DNA of 64,000 bases from Paracoccus methylovorus (GTDB lineage Bacteria; Pseudomonadota; Alphaproteobacteria; Rhodobacterales; Rhodobacteraceae). The stretch is from contig NZ_CP070368.1 of assembly GCF_016919705.1 (NCBI RefSeq), positions 1,240,001 through 1,304,000 on the forward strand. Direction: 5' to 3'. The first letter of the stretch is position 1. Every line of letters begins with the position of its first letter. The translations under genes were made by a program, and so were the position numbers. Positions 35,869 through 44,644 of this stretch are shown in pieces. The notes under the pieces were generated by a model, which saw only the letters and a list, made by a program, of their open reading frames with translations, did not search any database and had not been told where the DNA came from.

Positions 35869-37257
35869 ATGGCAGGGCGCATTCTTGTTGTAGACGGATT
35901 ACCGACAAATCGCATCACCATGAAGGTGCGACTGGCCTCGGCCTGCTACGAGGTCGCCACTGCCACCTCGGGGGCCGAAGCACTGCGTATGGCGCAGCTC
36001 ATCCACCCACAGATCGTGTTGATCGGGGCCAGCTTGCCAGACATGGACGGTCCCGCCCTGTGCACCGCGCTACGGGCGCTGCCCTGCGCGACCGATGTGC
36101 CGGTGTTGGTGCAGGCCAGTGGCAGCAATCGCATCGCAGCACTGCGGGCAGGGGCGACGGCGCTAATCGACGCCGCAAGCGACGAGTTGACGCTGCTCGC
36201 CCGAATTCGCGGGCTCATGCGACGCGAGATCGGCGCGCTGGACCATCCCGTACCCGGCATGGCCGAAGCAGCGGCCGGTTTTGTCCCTGACAGCCGCCCT
36301 CGGGTGGTCTTTGTCGCCGATCAACCCGCCACCGCACTGGGCTGGCGGCATGCCTTGCGGGGCCGGGTGGATTTCACGATGTTGGTCCGTGAGCCCGAAC
36401 AAGCCTTGGTCGAGGCCGCCTCGAACCGGGTGGCCGATCTTTATCTGATTGCCGCCGATATCCAGCAACGGGGCGACGGTCTGCGTCTGCTGTCCGAATT
36501 GCGCGCCCGTCCCCATTCGCGCGAGGCGGCTATCGTCATCGCCCTGCGCCCCGAGCGGCTGGACATGATGCCGGTGGCGCTTGATCTTGGCGCGGGGGAC
36601 GTGCTGCCATGGGATCTGGCCGGGCCCGAGGCCGCGACCGAAGCCGCGATGCGCCTGCAAGCCCAACTGGTCCGCAAGCAGGAGGCCGACCGTCTGCGCC
36701 AGGAAACCCAGCGCAACATGCGTTGGGCAATGATCGACCCGCTGACCGGCTTGCACAATCGCCGCTTTGCCCTGCCGCGACTTGCCGGACTCGCCGCCAA
36801 TGCGCAGGAACACCCAAGCGATCTGGCCGTCATGCTGTTGGATCTAGACCGTTTCAAGCTGGTGAACGACCTCCACGGCCATCCCGCCGGCGACGCCGTT
36901 CTGACCGAGATTGCCGCCCGCCTCGCCGCCACCCTGCCCGAGGACGCCCTGCTTGCCCGCATCGGAGGCGAGGAGTTTCTGGCTGTATTGCCCGATTGTC
37001 CGGCCACCACCGCCCGCCGCGTGGCCGAGGATCTGCGGCGGGCGGTGATGTCTGAACCGATCCCCTTGCCACTTGGGTGCACGGCTGCCGCGCTGGACGT
37101 CACCATTTCGGTCGGGATCGCAATGGGCCATGGCGGGCCGCACCTTTCGCCACTGGACCCCAAGGCACTGCTGGCCAGCGCCGATCGGGCGCTTCTGTGG
37201 GCCAAATCTTCGGGCCGCAACCGGATCGTCATGGCCCCGCAGGAAATTGCGGCATAA
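35869..37257 (+). CDS. pleD: PleD-like diguanylate cyclase with two receiver-like domains
   Basis: The 462-residue product has a receiver domain (about residues 3-120), a second receiver-like domain (about 145-270) and a C-terminal GGDEF domain with RIGGEEFLAV. The start at 35869 gives the expected ARILVVD-like opening (GRILVVDGLPTN). In the first receiver the position of the PleD phosphoacceptor Asp53 is Gly53 (VLIGASLPDMDG), and the acidic pair VDD is VDG. The allosteric RxxD inhibitory site before GGEEF is absent (LPEDALLAR). The cyclase core itself looks active and would make cyclic di-GMP. Control must therefore differ from classic phosphorylation of the first domain. Confidence 0.9.
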   Translation: MAGRILVVDGLPTNRITMKVRLASACYEVATATSGAEALRMAQLIHPQIVLIGASLPDMDGPALCTALRALPCATDVPVLVQASGSNRIAALRAGATALIDAASDELTLLARIRGLMRREIGALDHPVPGMAEAAAGFVPDSRPRVVFVADQPATALGWRHALRGRVDFTMLVREPEQALVEAASNRVADLYLIAADIQQRGDGLRLLSELRARPHSREAAIVIALRPERLDMMPVALDLGAGDVLPWDLAGPEAATEAAMRLQAQLVRKQEADRLRQETQRNMRWAMIDPLTGLHNRRFALPRLAGLAANAQEHPSDLAVMLLDLDRFKLVNDLHGHPAGDAVLTEIAARLAATLPEDALLARIGGEEFLAVLPDCPATTARRVAEDLRRAVMSEPIPLPLGCTAAALDVTISVGIAMGHGGPHLSPLDPKALLASADRALLWAKSSGRNRIVMAPQEIAA

Positions 37258-37361
37258 ATTGCCGCTGCGTCTCTTTGTCGCGGCAGTCCCGGACTTAAGC
37301 CCGGCTTTCATTTGTGGACCACCTGTCCTAAATATAAGCGGCACAGGAAAGGAACGCGTCA

Positions 37362-37796
37362 ATGTCTCATGCCCATTCCGAAAGGGCCTCGTCCGAGCGT
37401 GCGATCAAGCCCGCCATGCTGCGCGGTGCCTTGGGCCGCTGCCCCTCTTGCGGGCAAGGACGGCTGTTTCGGGGTTATCTGTCGGTCCGGCCTACGTGTC
37501 CGCATTGCGGAGAAGAGTTGCATCATCAGCGGGCCGATGACGGTCCGGCCTACCTGACCATCCTGGTGGTCTCGCATCTGGGTGCGCCGCTGCTGCTGGC
37601 GATCTTCATGATGTATCGCCCTTCGGCCATGGCCATGCTGATCGGCTTCAGCATCGGTGCGATCGTGCTGTCGCTGTTGCTGCTGCCCGTCATCAAGGGT
37701 GGGCTGATCGGCTTTCAATGGGCGCGCCGGATGCATGGGTTCGGCGTCGAGCCGAGCGCACACGAGCCTGCCGCAATCGAGGCCGCCGCATCGTGA
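37362..37796 (+). CDS. DUF983-family membrane protein
   Basis: The 144-residue product has a zinc-ribbon N-terminus (CPSCGQGRLFRGYLSVRPTC and CPHCGEEL) and two membrane spans (LTILVVSHLGAPLLLAIFM, then AMLIGFSIGAIVLSLLLLPV). The family is common near cytochrome oxidase and Nudix genes in alphaproteobacteria, and its role is unknown. The Nudix gene starts inside its stop codon. Confidence 0.9.
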   Translation: MSHAHSERASSERAIKPAMLRGALGRCPSCGQGRLFRGYLSVRPTCPHCGEELHHQRADDGPAYLTILVVSHLGAPLLLAIFMMYRPSAMAMLIGFSIGAIVLSLLLLPVIKGGLIGFQWARRMHGFGVEPSAHEPAAIEAAAS

Positions 37797-38518
37797 ATAT
37801 CGCAGCCGGAAGCACCCCCGAGAACCCCAACTCTGCCGATCAACCGATCCGCGATGCGGCCACCGTCATCGTTCTGGACCGCAATGCCCAAGGCGGGCCA
37901 TCGGTACTGATGGGGCAAAGGGGCGCTTCAGCAGCGTTCATGCCCTCGAAATATGTCTTTCCCGGTGGCGCAGTGGATGCCGCCGATGCGCAGGCACGGC
38001 TGGACGGGGACCTGCCGCCGCGCACCTCGTCCCTGCTGGCAGCCGAGCCGCGCGAGGGGTCACAGGTAACGCCACAGGCGCTGGCTGCCGCAGGGCTGCG
38101 TGAACTGGCCGAGGAAACCGGTCTGCTGACCGGCCGGCCCGGCTCCGCCCCCGAGGGATGGGACCATTACGCCGGCGCCGGGCTGGCGCCGGATCCTTCG
38201 GCGCTGATCTATTTGTTCCGTGCCATCACTCCGCCCGGCCGCACACGCCGGTTCGACGCCCGTTTTCTGCTGTTGGACGCCGAACGCCTGCATGGCGACC
38301 GTAACGATTTCAGCGCCGCCTGCGACGAGCTTTCGCACCTGCATTGGGTGCCCCTGCCCCAAGCCCGGGCGCTGGACCTGCCCTTCATCACCGAGGTGGT
38401 GCTGGCCGAGGTCGCGGCCTTGCTGGCCATGGTCGGCAACAGGCCGCTTGCCCTGCAACCCACGGTGCCCTTCTTCGACAACCGACGGATGTCACCGCGC
38501 TTTCTGCGTATCGGCTAA
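37793..38518 (+). CDS. Nudix hydrolase family protein
   Basis: The 241-residue product starts at the GTG at 37793, whose GTGA overlaps the DUF983 stop. SKYVFPGGAVDAADA and the Nudix box AAAGLRELAEETGLLTG match the GX5EX7REUXEEXGU pattern in its core REUXEEXGU part. Many alphaproteobacterial relatives are annotated as DNA-mismatch or CoA-type Nudix enzymes, but the substrate is unknown. It is coupled to DUF983. Confidence 0.88.
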   Translation: MNIAAGSTPENPNSADQPIRDAATVIVLDRNAQGGPSVLMGQRGASAAFMPSKYVFPGGAVDAADAQARLDGDLPPRTSSLLAAEPREGSQVTPQALAAAGLRELAEETGLLTGRPGSAPEGWDHYAGAGLAPDPSALIYLFRAITPPGRTRRFDARFLLLDAERLHGDRNDFSAACDELSHLHWVPLPQARALDLPFITEVVLAEVAALLAMVGNRPLALQPTVPFFDNRRMSPRFLRIG

Positions 38519-38613
38519 AACATTCCCAACAAAAGCGGACTCCGGCTTTGCCGGTAATGTGTAGCGACAGCACCTCTGAAATTCGACGAATTGCCAAAAG
38601 GCATTAGCTCAGA

Positions 38614-39384
38614 TCAGCGGCCCTTGAATTGGGGCGCGCGCTTTTCCAGAAAGGCCGCCACGCCCTCGCGGAAATCCGCTGTCCGGGCCATGTCGCCTTG
38701 CAGCTTGGCCTCCAGCCGCAGTTGCCCGACCATGTCATTGCTGCCCGAGGCACGCAGCGCCTGCCGGATCGCCAGAAAGGCCGCGGTCGGGCCTTGGGCC
38801 AACGTCTGCGCACGCGTGGCGATCACCGTTTCGAACTCGGCGTCCGGCACTGCCTCCCAGATCAGCCCCCATTCCGCGGCTTTGGCCGCCGGGATCCGGT
38901 CGGCGAACAGCATCATTCCTATGGAGCGCGGCACACCGACCGAACGTGGCACGATAAAGGTGCCGCCAGCATCCGGGATCAACCCGATCCGGCTGAAAGC
39001 CTGAACGAAACTGGCGCTTTCGGTGGCGATGACGACATCGGCGGCCAGCGCCAGATTGGCCCCTGCCCCCGCAGCAATGCCGTTCACGGCGGCAATCACC
39101 GGCACCGGCGCATCGCTGATGGCGGCCAGCATAGGCTCATATTCCTCGCGCAGGATGGTTTCGACATCCAGTCCACCAGTGGCATCTGTCAGGTCCTGGC
39201 CCGAGCAAAAGCCTCGTCCGTTCCCGGTCATCACCACGCAGCGCGTGTCCTGCGGCAGGTTGACCAGCGCCGCGACGATCTCGGCCCGCATGGTGCGATT
39301 AAGCGCGTTCACCACGTCAGGCCGATTCAGCGCCAGCCTTGCGATACCGTCCTGATGGGTGAATTCGATCGTCTGAAAGCTCAT
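38614..39384 (-). CDS. Enoyl-CoA hydratase/isomerase family protein (PaaG-like)
   Basis: The 256-residue crotonase-fold product starts at the ATG at 39384. GRGFCSGQDLTDATGG and PVIAAVNGIAAGAGANLALA are the two oxyanion-hole segments, and FSRIGLIPDAGGTFIVPR contains the Asp that in PaaG serves in 2,3-epoxyphenylacetyl-CoA isomerisation. Other phenylacetate genes are not in the window, so a PaaG role is a similarity-based guess. It follows ccmH by 68 bases in the same direction. Confidence 0.88.
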   Translation of the reverse strand: MSFQTIEFTHQDGIARLALNRPDVVNALNRTMRAEIVAALVNLPQDTRCVVMTGNGRGFCSGQDLTDATGGLDVETILREEYEPMLAAISDAPVPVIAAVNGIAAGAGANLALAADVVIATESASFVQAFSRIGLIPDAGGTFIVPRSVGVPRSIGMMLFADRIPAAKAAEWGLIWEAVPDAEFETVIATRAQTLAQGPTAAFLAIRQALRASGSNDMVGQLRLEAKLQGDMARTADFREGVAAFLEKRAPQFKGR

Positions 39385-39452
39385 CCCTGCCCCTTCCCTG
39401 CTTTCGGCCATCTTGCCGAGGCACTGCGGAACAGGAAAGCCCCGACCCAGCG

Positions 39453-39905
39453 TCAATCGCGCAGGATCTTTTCCAGCCGGGCCTTTTCCTCATCGCTAAG
39501 CTTCGCAGGCCCTTCCTCGGCCAGACCGCGCGAGCGGATAAAGCGCCAGCCCAGAAACAACGCGAACAGCGCCATGATCGGCCCGGCCAGATAAAGCAGC
39601 CAGTTCACCCCGCGCGCCGGTGGCTCGAACAGCACATATTCACCGAAACGGTCGGCTATGGCCGCCACTGCCTCAGCATCGCTGTCGCCCGCCACCAGAC
39701 GCTCGCGCAGGTAAAGCCGCAGATCACGGCTGATCGCGGCATTCGATTCATCGATGGTTTCGCCCTGACAGATCGGGCAGCGCAGGGTCTTGGAGATCTC
39801 GCGTGCGCGGGCCTCCATCACCGGGTCCGCCAGCACCTCATCAGGCTGGACCGCGAAAGCGGGAAGCGCGAACAGCAGCGACAGGCAAAAGATCAGTGCG
39901 CGCAT
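39453..39905 (-). CDS. ccmH: Cytochrome c maturation protein CcmH (Ccl2)
   Basis: The 150-residue product has an N-terminal signal (LSLLFALPAFA), LRCPICQGETIDESNA with the CxxC pair that reduces apocytochrome c haem-binding thiols, and a C-terminal membrane span. It is the short CcmH type. It starts four bases after the ccmF stop. It acts in the periplasm with CcmF to attach haem. Confidence 0.95.
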   Translation of the reverse strand: MRALIFCLSLLFALPAFAVQPDEVLADPVMEARAREISKTLRCPICQGETIDESNAAISRDLRLYLRERLVAGDSDAEAVAAIADRFGEYVLFEPPARGVNWLLYLAGPIMALFALFLGWRFIRSRGLAEEGPAKLSDEEKARLEKILRD

Positions 39906-39908
39906 GGG

Positions 39909-41870
39909 TTACTCCGCCGGTTGGGGTGCGACACGAGCTTGACGCGCCCCAGCAGCGACGCGATAGCGCCGGTCCGACAGGCTGATGCACCCGCCAAGCG
40001 CCATCAGCCCACAGCCCAACCAGATCCAGAGGGCGAAAGGCTTGATATAGCTGCGCACTGCCCAGCCGCCATCCTGCTGCTCATCCCCGATCACCAGATA
40101 GAGGTCGCGGAACAGACCGCTCTGGATCGCCGCCTCGGTCGTGGGCATGGCTTGCACCGGATAGACCCGCTTTTCGGGATGCAACAGCGCGACCTGCCGC
40201 CCGTCACGGCTGACAGTCATCGCGGCGATGATCGAGTTATAGTTCGGGCCGGGACGCTCTTCGACGCTTTGCAGGGTGATGTCATAACCGGCGACCGAGA
40301 AGGTCTCGCCGATCCTGGCCACGCGGATATCCTCGGCCTGCCACGCCATCAACAGGCTGATGCCGATGAAGGTGACGCCCAGCCCGGCATGCGCCACGGC
40401 CTTGCCCCAATCGGCACGGGGCAGCCTGCGCAGGCGCGACAGGCCGGAATTACCGGTGCGCAGCCACAGGTCCACGGCCGCACCCGCGACCAGCCATGCC
40501 CCAAGGCCCGCACCGATCACGGCCAGTGCGGAATGGCCGGTCGAGATGGCAAAGACCAGCGCCATCACCGCCAACGCAAAGACCAACGCGCCGCGCAACG
40601 GATAAAGCGCACGTTTCAGCTTGCCCCGCTTCCACGGCAGGATCGCGCCAACTGGCAGAACGATGGCCAGCGCCACCATGAAGGGCGTGAATGCCTGCTC
40701 AAAAAACGGTGCACCCACCGACAGCCTGCGGTCCCACAGCATCTCAGCCACCAGCGGCCAGACCGTGCCGATGAAGACCACAAAGGTCGAAACCGCCAGA
40801 AGGATATTGTTAAGTACCAATGCCCCCTCGCGAGAGACCGGCGCGAAAGCGCCCCGCGCCTGCATCGAGGTGGCGCGGAAAGTGTAAAGCAGCAGCGCGC
40901 CGCCCACAAAAAAGGCCAGGATCGCCAGAATGAACACACCACGCTTGGGATCGCTGGCAAAACTGTGGACCGAGGTGATGACGCCAGAGCGGACGATGAA
41001 GGTGCCGATCAACGAAAATCCAAAGGCCATGATCGCCAGCAGGATGGTCCAGCTTTTCAGAACCTCGCGCTTTTCGACGACGATAGAGGAATGCAGCAAC
41101 GCAGCGGCGATCAGCCAAGGCATGAAACTGGCGTTTTCCACCGGGTCCCAGAACCAGAAGCCGCCCCAGCCAAGCTCGTAATAGGCCCACCAAGACCCCA
41201 GTGCGATGCCGATGGTCAGAAAGACCCAGGCCGCCAGCGTCCATGGCCTGACCCAGCGCGCCCAAGCGGCATCCACCCGCCCCTCGATCAGCGCGGCCAC
41301 GGCAAAGCTGAAGGCCATCGAAAGGCCGACATAGCCAAGGTAAAGAAACGGCGGATGGAAGGCGAGACCCGGGTCCTGCAGCAGCGGGTTCAGGTCGCGC
41401 CCGTCAAAAGGCGGGCTGTCCATGCGCAGAAAAGGGTTCGAGGTAAACAGGATAAAGGCCAGAAACGCCGCGCCGATCGAGCCTTGCACCGACAGCACTC
41501 TTGCGCGCAGTTTGGGCGGCAGGTTCGCGTCGAACGTCGCCGCCATCGCGCCGAACAGCGCCACGATCAGCACCCACAGCAGCATCGAGCCCTCGTGGTT
41601 GCCCCACACGCCGCTGATCTTGTAGAGCATCGGCTTGGCGGTATGAGAGTTCTGATAGACCAGCGCGACCGAGAAATCCGAGGTCACGAAGGCGATGGTC
41701 AGCGCCGCAAAGGAAATTCCGACCAGACCGAATTGCGCCAGCGCGGCGGGCCGGGCCGAGTCGATCCAGCCGCTCCAGCCCTTGGCGGCCCCGATCATCG
41801 GCACGAACATCTGAAATATCGCCACCGCAAAGGCAAGGATCAGGGCGAAATGGCCAAGTTCAGCGATCAT
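39909..41870 (-). CDS. ccmF: Haem lyase CcmF (Ccl1)
   Basis: The 653-residue product starts at the ATG at 41870, the first residues being IAELGHFALILAFAVAIF. It is a polytopic membrane protein. WGGFWFWDPVENASFMPWL is the WWD haem-handling signature, and conserved His residues flank it. CcmF with CcmH ligates haem to apocytochromes c. Its usual upstream neighbour ccmE lies 2.3 kb away here, past a phage-type lysis pair and an IS630 remnant. Confidence 0.97.
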   Translation of the reverse strand: MIAELGHFALILAFAVAIFQMFVPMIGAAKGWSGWIDSARPAALAQFGLVGISFAALTIAFVTSDFSVALVYQNSHTAKPMLYKISGVWGNHEGSMLLWVLIVALFGAMAATFDANLPPKLRARVLSVQGSIGAAFLAFILFTSNPFLRMDSPPFDGRDLNPLLQDPGLAFHPPFLYLGYVGLSMAFSFAVAALIEGRVDAAWARWVRPWTLAAWVFLTIGIALGSWWAYYELGWGGFWFWDPVENASFMPWLIAAALLHSSIVVEKREVLKSWTILLAIMAFGFSLIGTFIVRSGVITSVHSFASDPKRGVFILAILAFFVGGALLLYTFRATSMQARGAFAPVSREGALVLNNILLAVSTFVVFIGTVWPLVAEMLWDRRLSVGAPFFEQAFTPFMVALAIVLPVGAILPWKRGKLKRALYPLRGALVFALAVMALVFAISTGHSALAVIGAGLGAWLVAGAAVDLWLRTGNSGLSRLRRLPRADWGKAVAHAGLGVTFIGISLLMAWQAEDIRVARIGETFSVAGYDITLQSVEERPGPNYNSIIAAMTVSRDGRQVALLHPEKRVYPVQAMPTTEAAIQSGLFRDLYLVIGDEQQDGGWAVRSYIKPFALWIWLGCGLMALGGCISLSDRRYRVAAGARQARVAPQPAE

Positions 41871-41939
41871 GGGCGTTCTCCGGGTGGCTGCCGCGCAGGA
41901 TAACCCCGGCGCGGGCGGCAAACCAGCCCCCCGTGCCCG

Positions 41940-42954
41940 CCAGATTGTCACAGCATCGCTATTCCCCCGGAACTGTCGTCCGTATCATTGATCCGAGCGG
42001 TTTCGGAGGATGCTATGGTAGGCCGGGTGGCGGACGAGGTGGTTCTGAGCGCCGCGGAGCGCGGGTTTCTGGAGGCTCAGGTTCGACGGCACAAGGCGGC
42101 GCGTTCGCTGTCGGACCGGTGCCGGATAATCCTGCTCTGTGCGGAAGGGCTGCAAAGCAAGGAGGTCGGCGCGCGGCTCGGAGTGCATGAGCATACTGTC
42201 GGCAAGTGGCGCAGACGGTCCGTCAGGGACCGGATCGAGGGGCTGACCGACGAATATCGTCCTGGTCGGCCCCGCACGGTGTCGGACGATCAGGTAGCCG
42301 AGGTGATCGAGCGGACACTGAACACCACGCCGAAGGACGCCACCCATTGGTCGATCCGCTCGATGGCTGTGGCGACGGGCCTGTCGCATACCACCATCCG
42401 CCGGATCTGGGCCGCCTTCGGCCTGCAACCGCATCGCAGCGAGACGTTCAAGCTCTCGACCGATCCGCTGTTCGTCGACAAGGTGCAGGATATCGTCGGC
42501 CTTTACATGGCCCCACCGAACCGGGCCATCGTGCTGTGCGTGGACGAAAAATCCCAGATTCAGGCGCTGGATCGGGAACAGCCGGTGTTGCCGATGGCGC
42601 CGGGTGTCGCCGAGCGGAGAACCCACAGCTATATCCGCCACGGTACGACCTCGCTGTTTGCAGCACTCGATATCGCCACAGGGGCGGTGATCGGCAAATG
42701 CTACAAGCGGCACCGGGCGACCGCGTTCCTCGACTTCCTGAAGCGGATCGATGCAACCTTGCCGCAAGGACGGGACGTGCATCTGGTGATGGACAACTAC
42801 GCCACCCACAAGACACCCAAGATCAAGGCCTGGCTCGCCCGGCGCCCGCATTGGCATGTGCATTTCACACCCACCTCAGCCAGTTGGATCAACCAGGTGG
42901 AGCGCTGGTTCGCAGAACAGCAAAATCTATGTGCCGAAATTTAGATTCAGGTGA
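41940..42954 (+). mobile_element. IS630-family element remnant
   Basis: The left boundary is uncertain and lies somewhere between the ccmF start and the transposase ribosome binding site. The right end is lost at about 42915-42954, next to the holin stop at 42955. CTAG at 42955-42958 is the kind of TA-containing target used by this family. No terminal inverted repeats could be paired, which fits an end deletion. Confidence 0.6.
42015..42944 (+). CDS. IS630-family transposase, C-terminus truncated
   Basis: The product starts at the ATG at 42015, with GGAGG five bases upstream, and reads 309 residues. An N-terminal helix-turn-helix ([20 protein letters not shown]) precedes the DDE domain: [27 protein letters not shown] and [12 protein letters not shown] hold the three acidic residues. 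After WFAE the sequence departs from the family (QQNLCAEI) and stops, so about 40-50 C-terminal residues and the right end of the element are missing. It is read opposite to the ccm genes around it. Confidence 0.9.
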   Translation: MVGRVADEVVLSAAERGFLEAQVRRHKAARSLSDRCRIILLCAEGLQSKEVGARLGVHEHTVGKWRRRSVRDRIEGLTDEYRPGRPRTVSDDQVAEVIERTLNTTPKDATHWSIRSMAVATGLSHTTIRRIWAAFGLQPHRSETFKLSTDPLFVDKVQDIVGLYMAPPNRAIVLCVDEKSQIQALDREQPVLPMAPGVAERRTHSYIRHGTTSLFAALDIATGAVIGKCYKRHRATAFLDFLKRIDATLPQGRDVHLVMDNYATHKTPKIKAWLARRPHWHVHFTPTSASWINQVERWFAEQQNLCAEI

Positions 42955-43485
42955 CTAGTTTCCCCCCGTCGTGGCCGCCCAGTCACGCAGCGCGGCATTG
43001 TCCTGGAACGGATCCGTTGCTTCTAAAGGCTGAAATGCCGCCTGCACGGGATCGGCCGGCCCGGTTGAGGACGGGCTGCGAAACATGGGGCGGGCACGAA
43101 AATAATGCGCTTCACGCGCGCCGAAATAAAAGCTGATGATGGCTCCCAGCAGCCACCAAAGCGGTTCGGGCACAAGGTTCAGGTTCTCCATCCGCAAGCC
43201 GAAACCCTGAGGATCGACCATCGCATAGGCGAACAGGCCCAATGTCCCCATCGTCATCAGCGGCCTGGGCATTCGGTTCAGCCCGTTCATCAGCCCATCG
43301 AACCAGCCGCGCGGCTGGGCGGCAAAGTCACCGGAAAGCTGGGCAATGGCGCGGGCGTAGGCCTCTTCGTCCAGTTCCATCCGGCGGGTTGCATTCTCGC
43401 GAAAAACCTCGGCCATACCGGTTGCGGCATTGGTCACCGTCGTAACAGCGGCCCCCGCTCCAAGAAAACGGTCCATCAAGCCCAT
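42955..43485 (-). CDS. Holin-type protein (3TM holin family)
   Basis: The 176-residue product starts at the ATG at 43485, inside the end of the GH108 gene. It has hydrophobic segments ITMGTLGLFAYAM-like (LMTMGTLGLFAYAMVD) and EPLWWLLGAIISFYFGARE, and an N-terminal GAGAAVTTVTNAATGMAEVF typical of the 3TM phage holin family. A holin makes inner-membrane lesions that release the endolysin. In Rhodobacter capsulatus an endolysin-holin pair is needed for release of the gene transfer agent, which is a good parallel. The IS630 remnant abuts its 3' end. Confidence 0.85.
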   Translation of the reverse strand: MGLMDRFLGAGAAVTTVTNAATGMAEVFRENATRRMELDEEAYARAIAQLSGDFAAQPRGWFDGLMNGLNRMPRPLMTMGTLGLFAYAMVDPQGFGLRMENLNLVPEPLWWLLGAIISFYFGAREAHYFRARPMFRSPSSTGPADPVQAAFQPLEATDPFQDNAALRDWAATTGGN

Positions 43486-44087
43486 TTCGCAACCCTCGCC
43501 CGGTGTTCGGCCAGCGTCAGATGATATCTGGAGGAGATGAATTCCTCGGCCCGCAATATCCAACCGCCCTTGCCGCCTGATTGGGTGCGGGCGTATTTGC
43601 GGCTGGCTGGGCGTGCATCGGCCAGAGAATAGTAATAATTGCGCCGCGCAATGCCGTAGGCGTCGGCGAAATGGCCGGGCGCCGCCGCTTCGGCCTGCTG
43701 CGCGGCCAGAATGGTGCGCGGACCGACCACGCCGTCGTCCACCGCCGCAAAGCCCATGCGCGTCACCAGCCGTTGCAGGATCTTCACGGCATTGCTGCCG
43801 GCGTTGACATACATGTCAAAGACCGACGCCTGTACCGGGCGCGGAAGCTCTGCCAGCCTCGGGCGCTGGAAGTAATGCTCGATAAAGATGCGTTGGGCAT
43901 CGGCGCGGGTCAGCGCCCTGACATCCGCGACATCGACGCGACCATCGCCGGTCTTGTCGATGCCCAGCCGCTGCAACGTCGCCAGTGTCACACCGTGTTT
44001 CGTCGCCCCACCCGGGTCGTCGGGGTCGTTGGCATAGCCCCCCTCACGCGCGACGATTTCTGCCGCAATCTGCTCTACTGTCTTCAT
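43476..44087 (-). CDS. Glycoside hydrolase family 108 endolysin-type peptidoglycan hydrolase
   Basis: The 203-residue product starts at the ATG at 44087. IVAREGGYANDPDDPGG and TKHGVTLATLQRLG carry the GH108 signature with the catalytic Glu of EGGY. A C-terminal peptidoglycan-binding domain (VDDGVVGPRTILAAQ) follows. Such enzymes cleave the glycan chain of peptidoglycan. It overlaps the holin gene by 10 bases, the classic lysis-module arrangement. It has no signal peptide, so it would depend on the holin to reach the wall. The pair lies between ccmE and ccmF, with no other phage genes. Confidence 0.9.
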   Translation of the reverse strand: MKTVEQIAAEIVAREGGYANDPDDPGGATKHGVTLATLQRLGIDKTGDGRVDVADVRALTRADAQRIFIEHYFQRPRLAELPRPVQASVFDMYVNAGSNAVKILQRLVTRMGFAAVDDGVVGPRTILAAQQAEAAAPGHFADAYGIARRNYYYSLADARPASRKYARTQSGGKGGWILRAEEFISSRYHLTLAEHRARVAKWA

Positions 44088-44182
44088 TCCAGCCCCCAAT
44101 CCTGAAGTGGATCAAGGCTGGAGAAATCCGGTTAACCGGCCGTTAACCAAGCGCGCGTTGCCAAGGGCCGCGCCTGCGGTGC

Positions 44183-44626
44183 TCAGGAATTCGGTTCTTG
44201 ATAGACGCCTTGGTCTTTCAGCGAATCCATGACTTCGCGCGGCATGTAGTTTTCGTCATGCTTGGCCAGTATCTCGGAGGCGACAAAGGTTTCGCCCTCC
44301 ATGCGGCCAGTACCGATCATGCCCTGACCCTCTGCAAAAAGGTCGGGCAGCACGCCGGTGAACCGCACCGGAACCGAGGCACCGCCGTCGGTCACACTGA
44401 AAGTCACTGTCTCGCTGACGCCACGGACCAGACTGCCATCCTCGACCAGCCCGCCCAGACGGAACACCTCGCCGGCTTCGGGCGGATTTTCGGCCATCTG
44501 GCTGGGCGAACGATAAAGGTTGATGCCGTCACGAAACCCATAGCCGATCAGGCCAACGGCCAGAACAAGGGCCACGGCAGCGGCGATCAAGATCTGGATG
44601 CGGCGTTTTTTCTTTAGTGATTTCAT
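44183..44626 (-). CDS. ccmE: Cytochrome c maturation haem chaperone CcmE
   Basis: The 147-residue product has a membrane anchor (ILIAAAVALVLAVGLIGYGF) and a periplasmic OB-fold domain. LAKHDENYMPREV contains the His that binds haem covalently and the Tyr that follows. It hands haem to CcmF/CcmH. It lies 18 bases after murI in the same direction. Confidence 0.96.
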   Translation of the reverse strand: MKSLKKKRRIQILIAAAVALVLAVGLIGYGFRDGINLYRSPSQMAENPPEAGEVFRLGGLVEDGSLVRGVSETVTFSVTDGGASVPVRFTGVLPDLFAEGQGMIGTGRMEGETFVASEILAKHDENYMPREVMDSLKDQGVYQEPNS

Positions 44627-44644
44627 AGTGCAGGCTTTCCTGTT

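Noticed and set aside
39921-41903. A 660-codon open frame antisense to ccmF
   Set aside because: It is very rich in Arg, Gln, His and Asp, as expected for a shadow of a membrane-protein gene.
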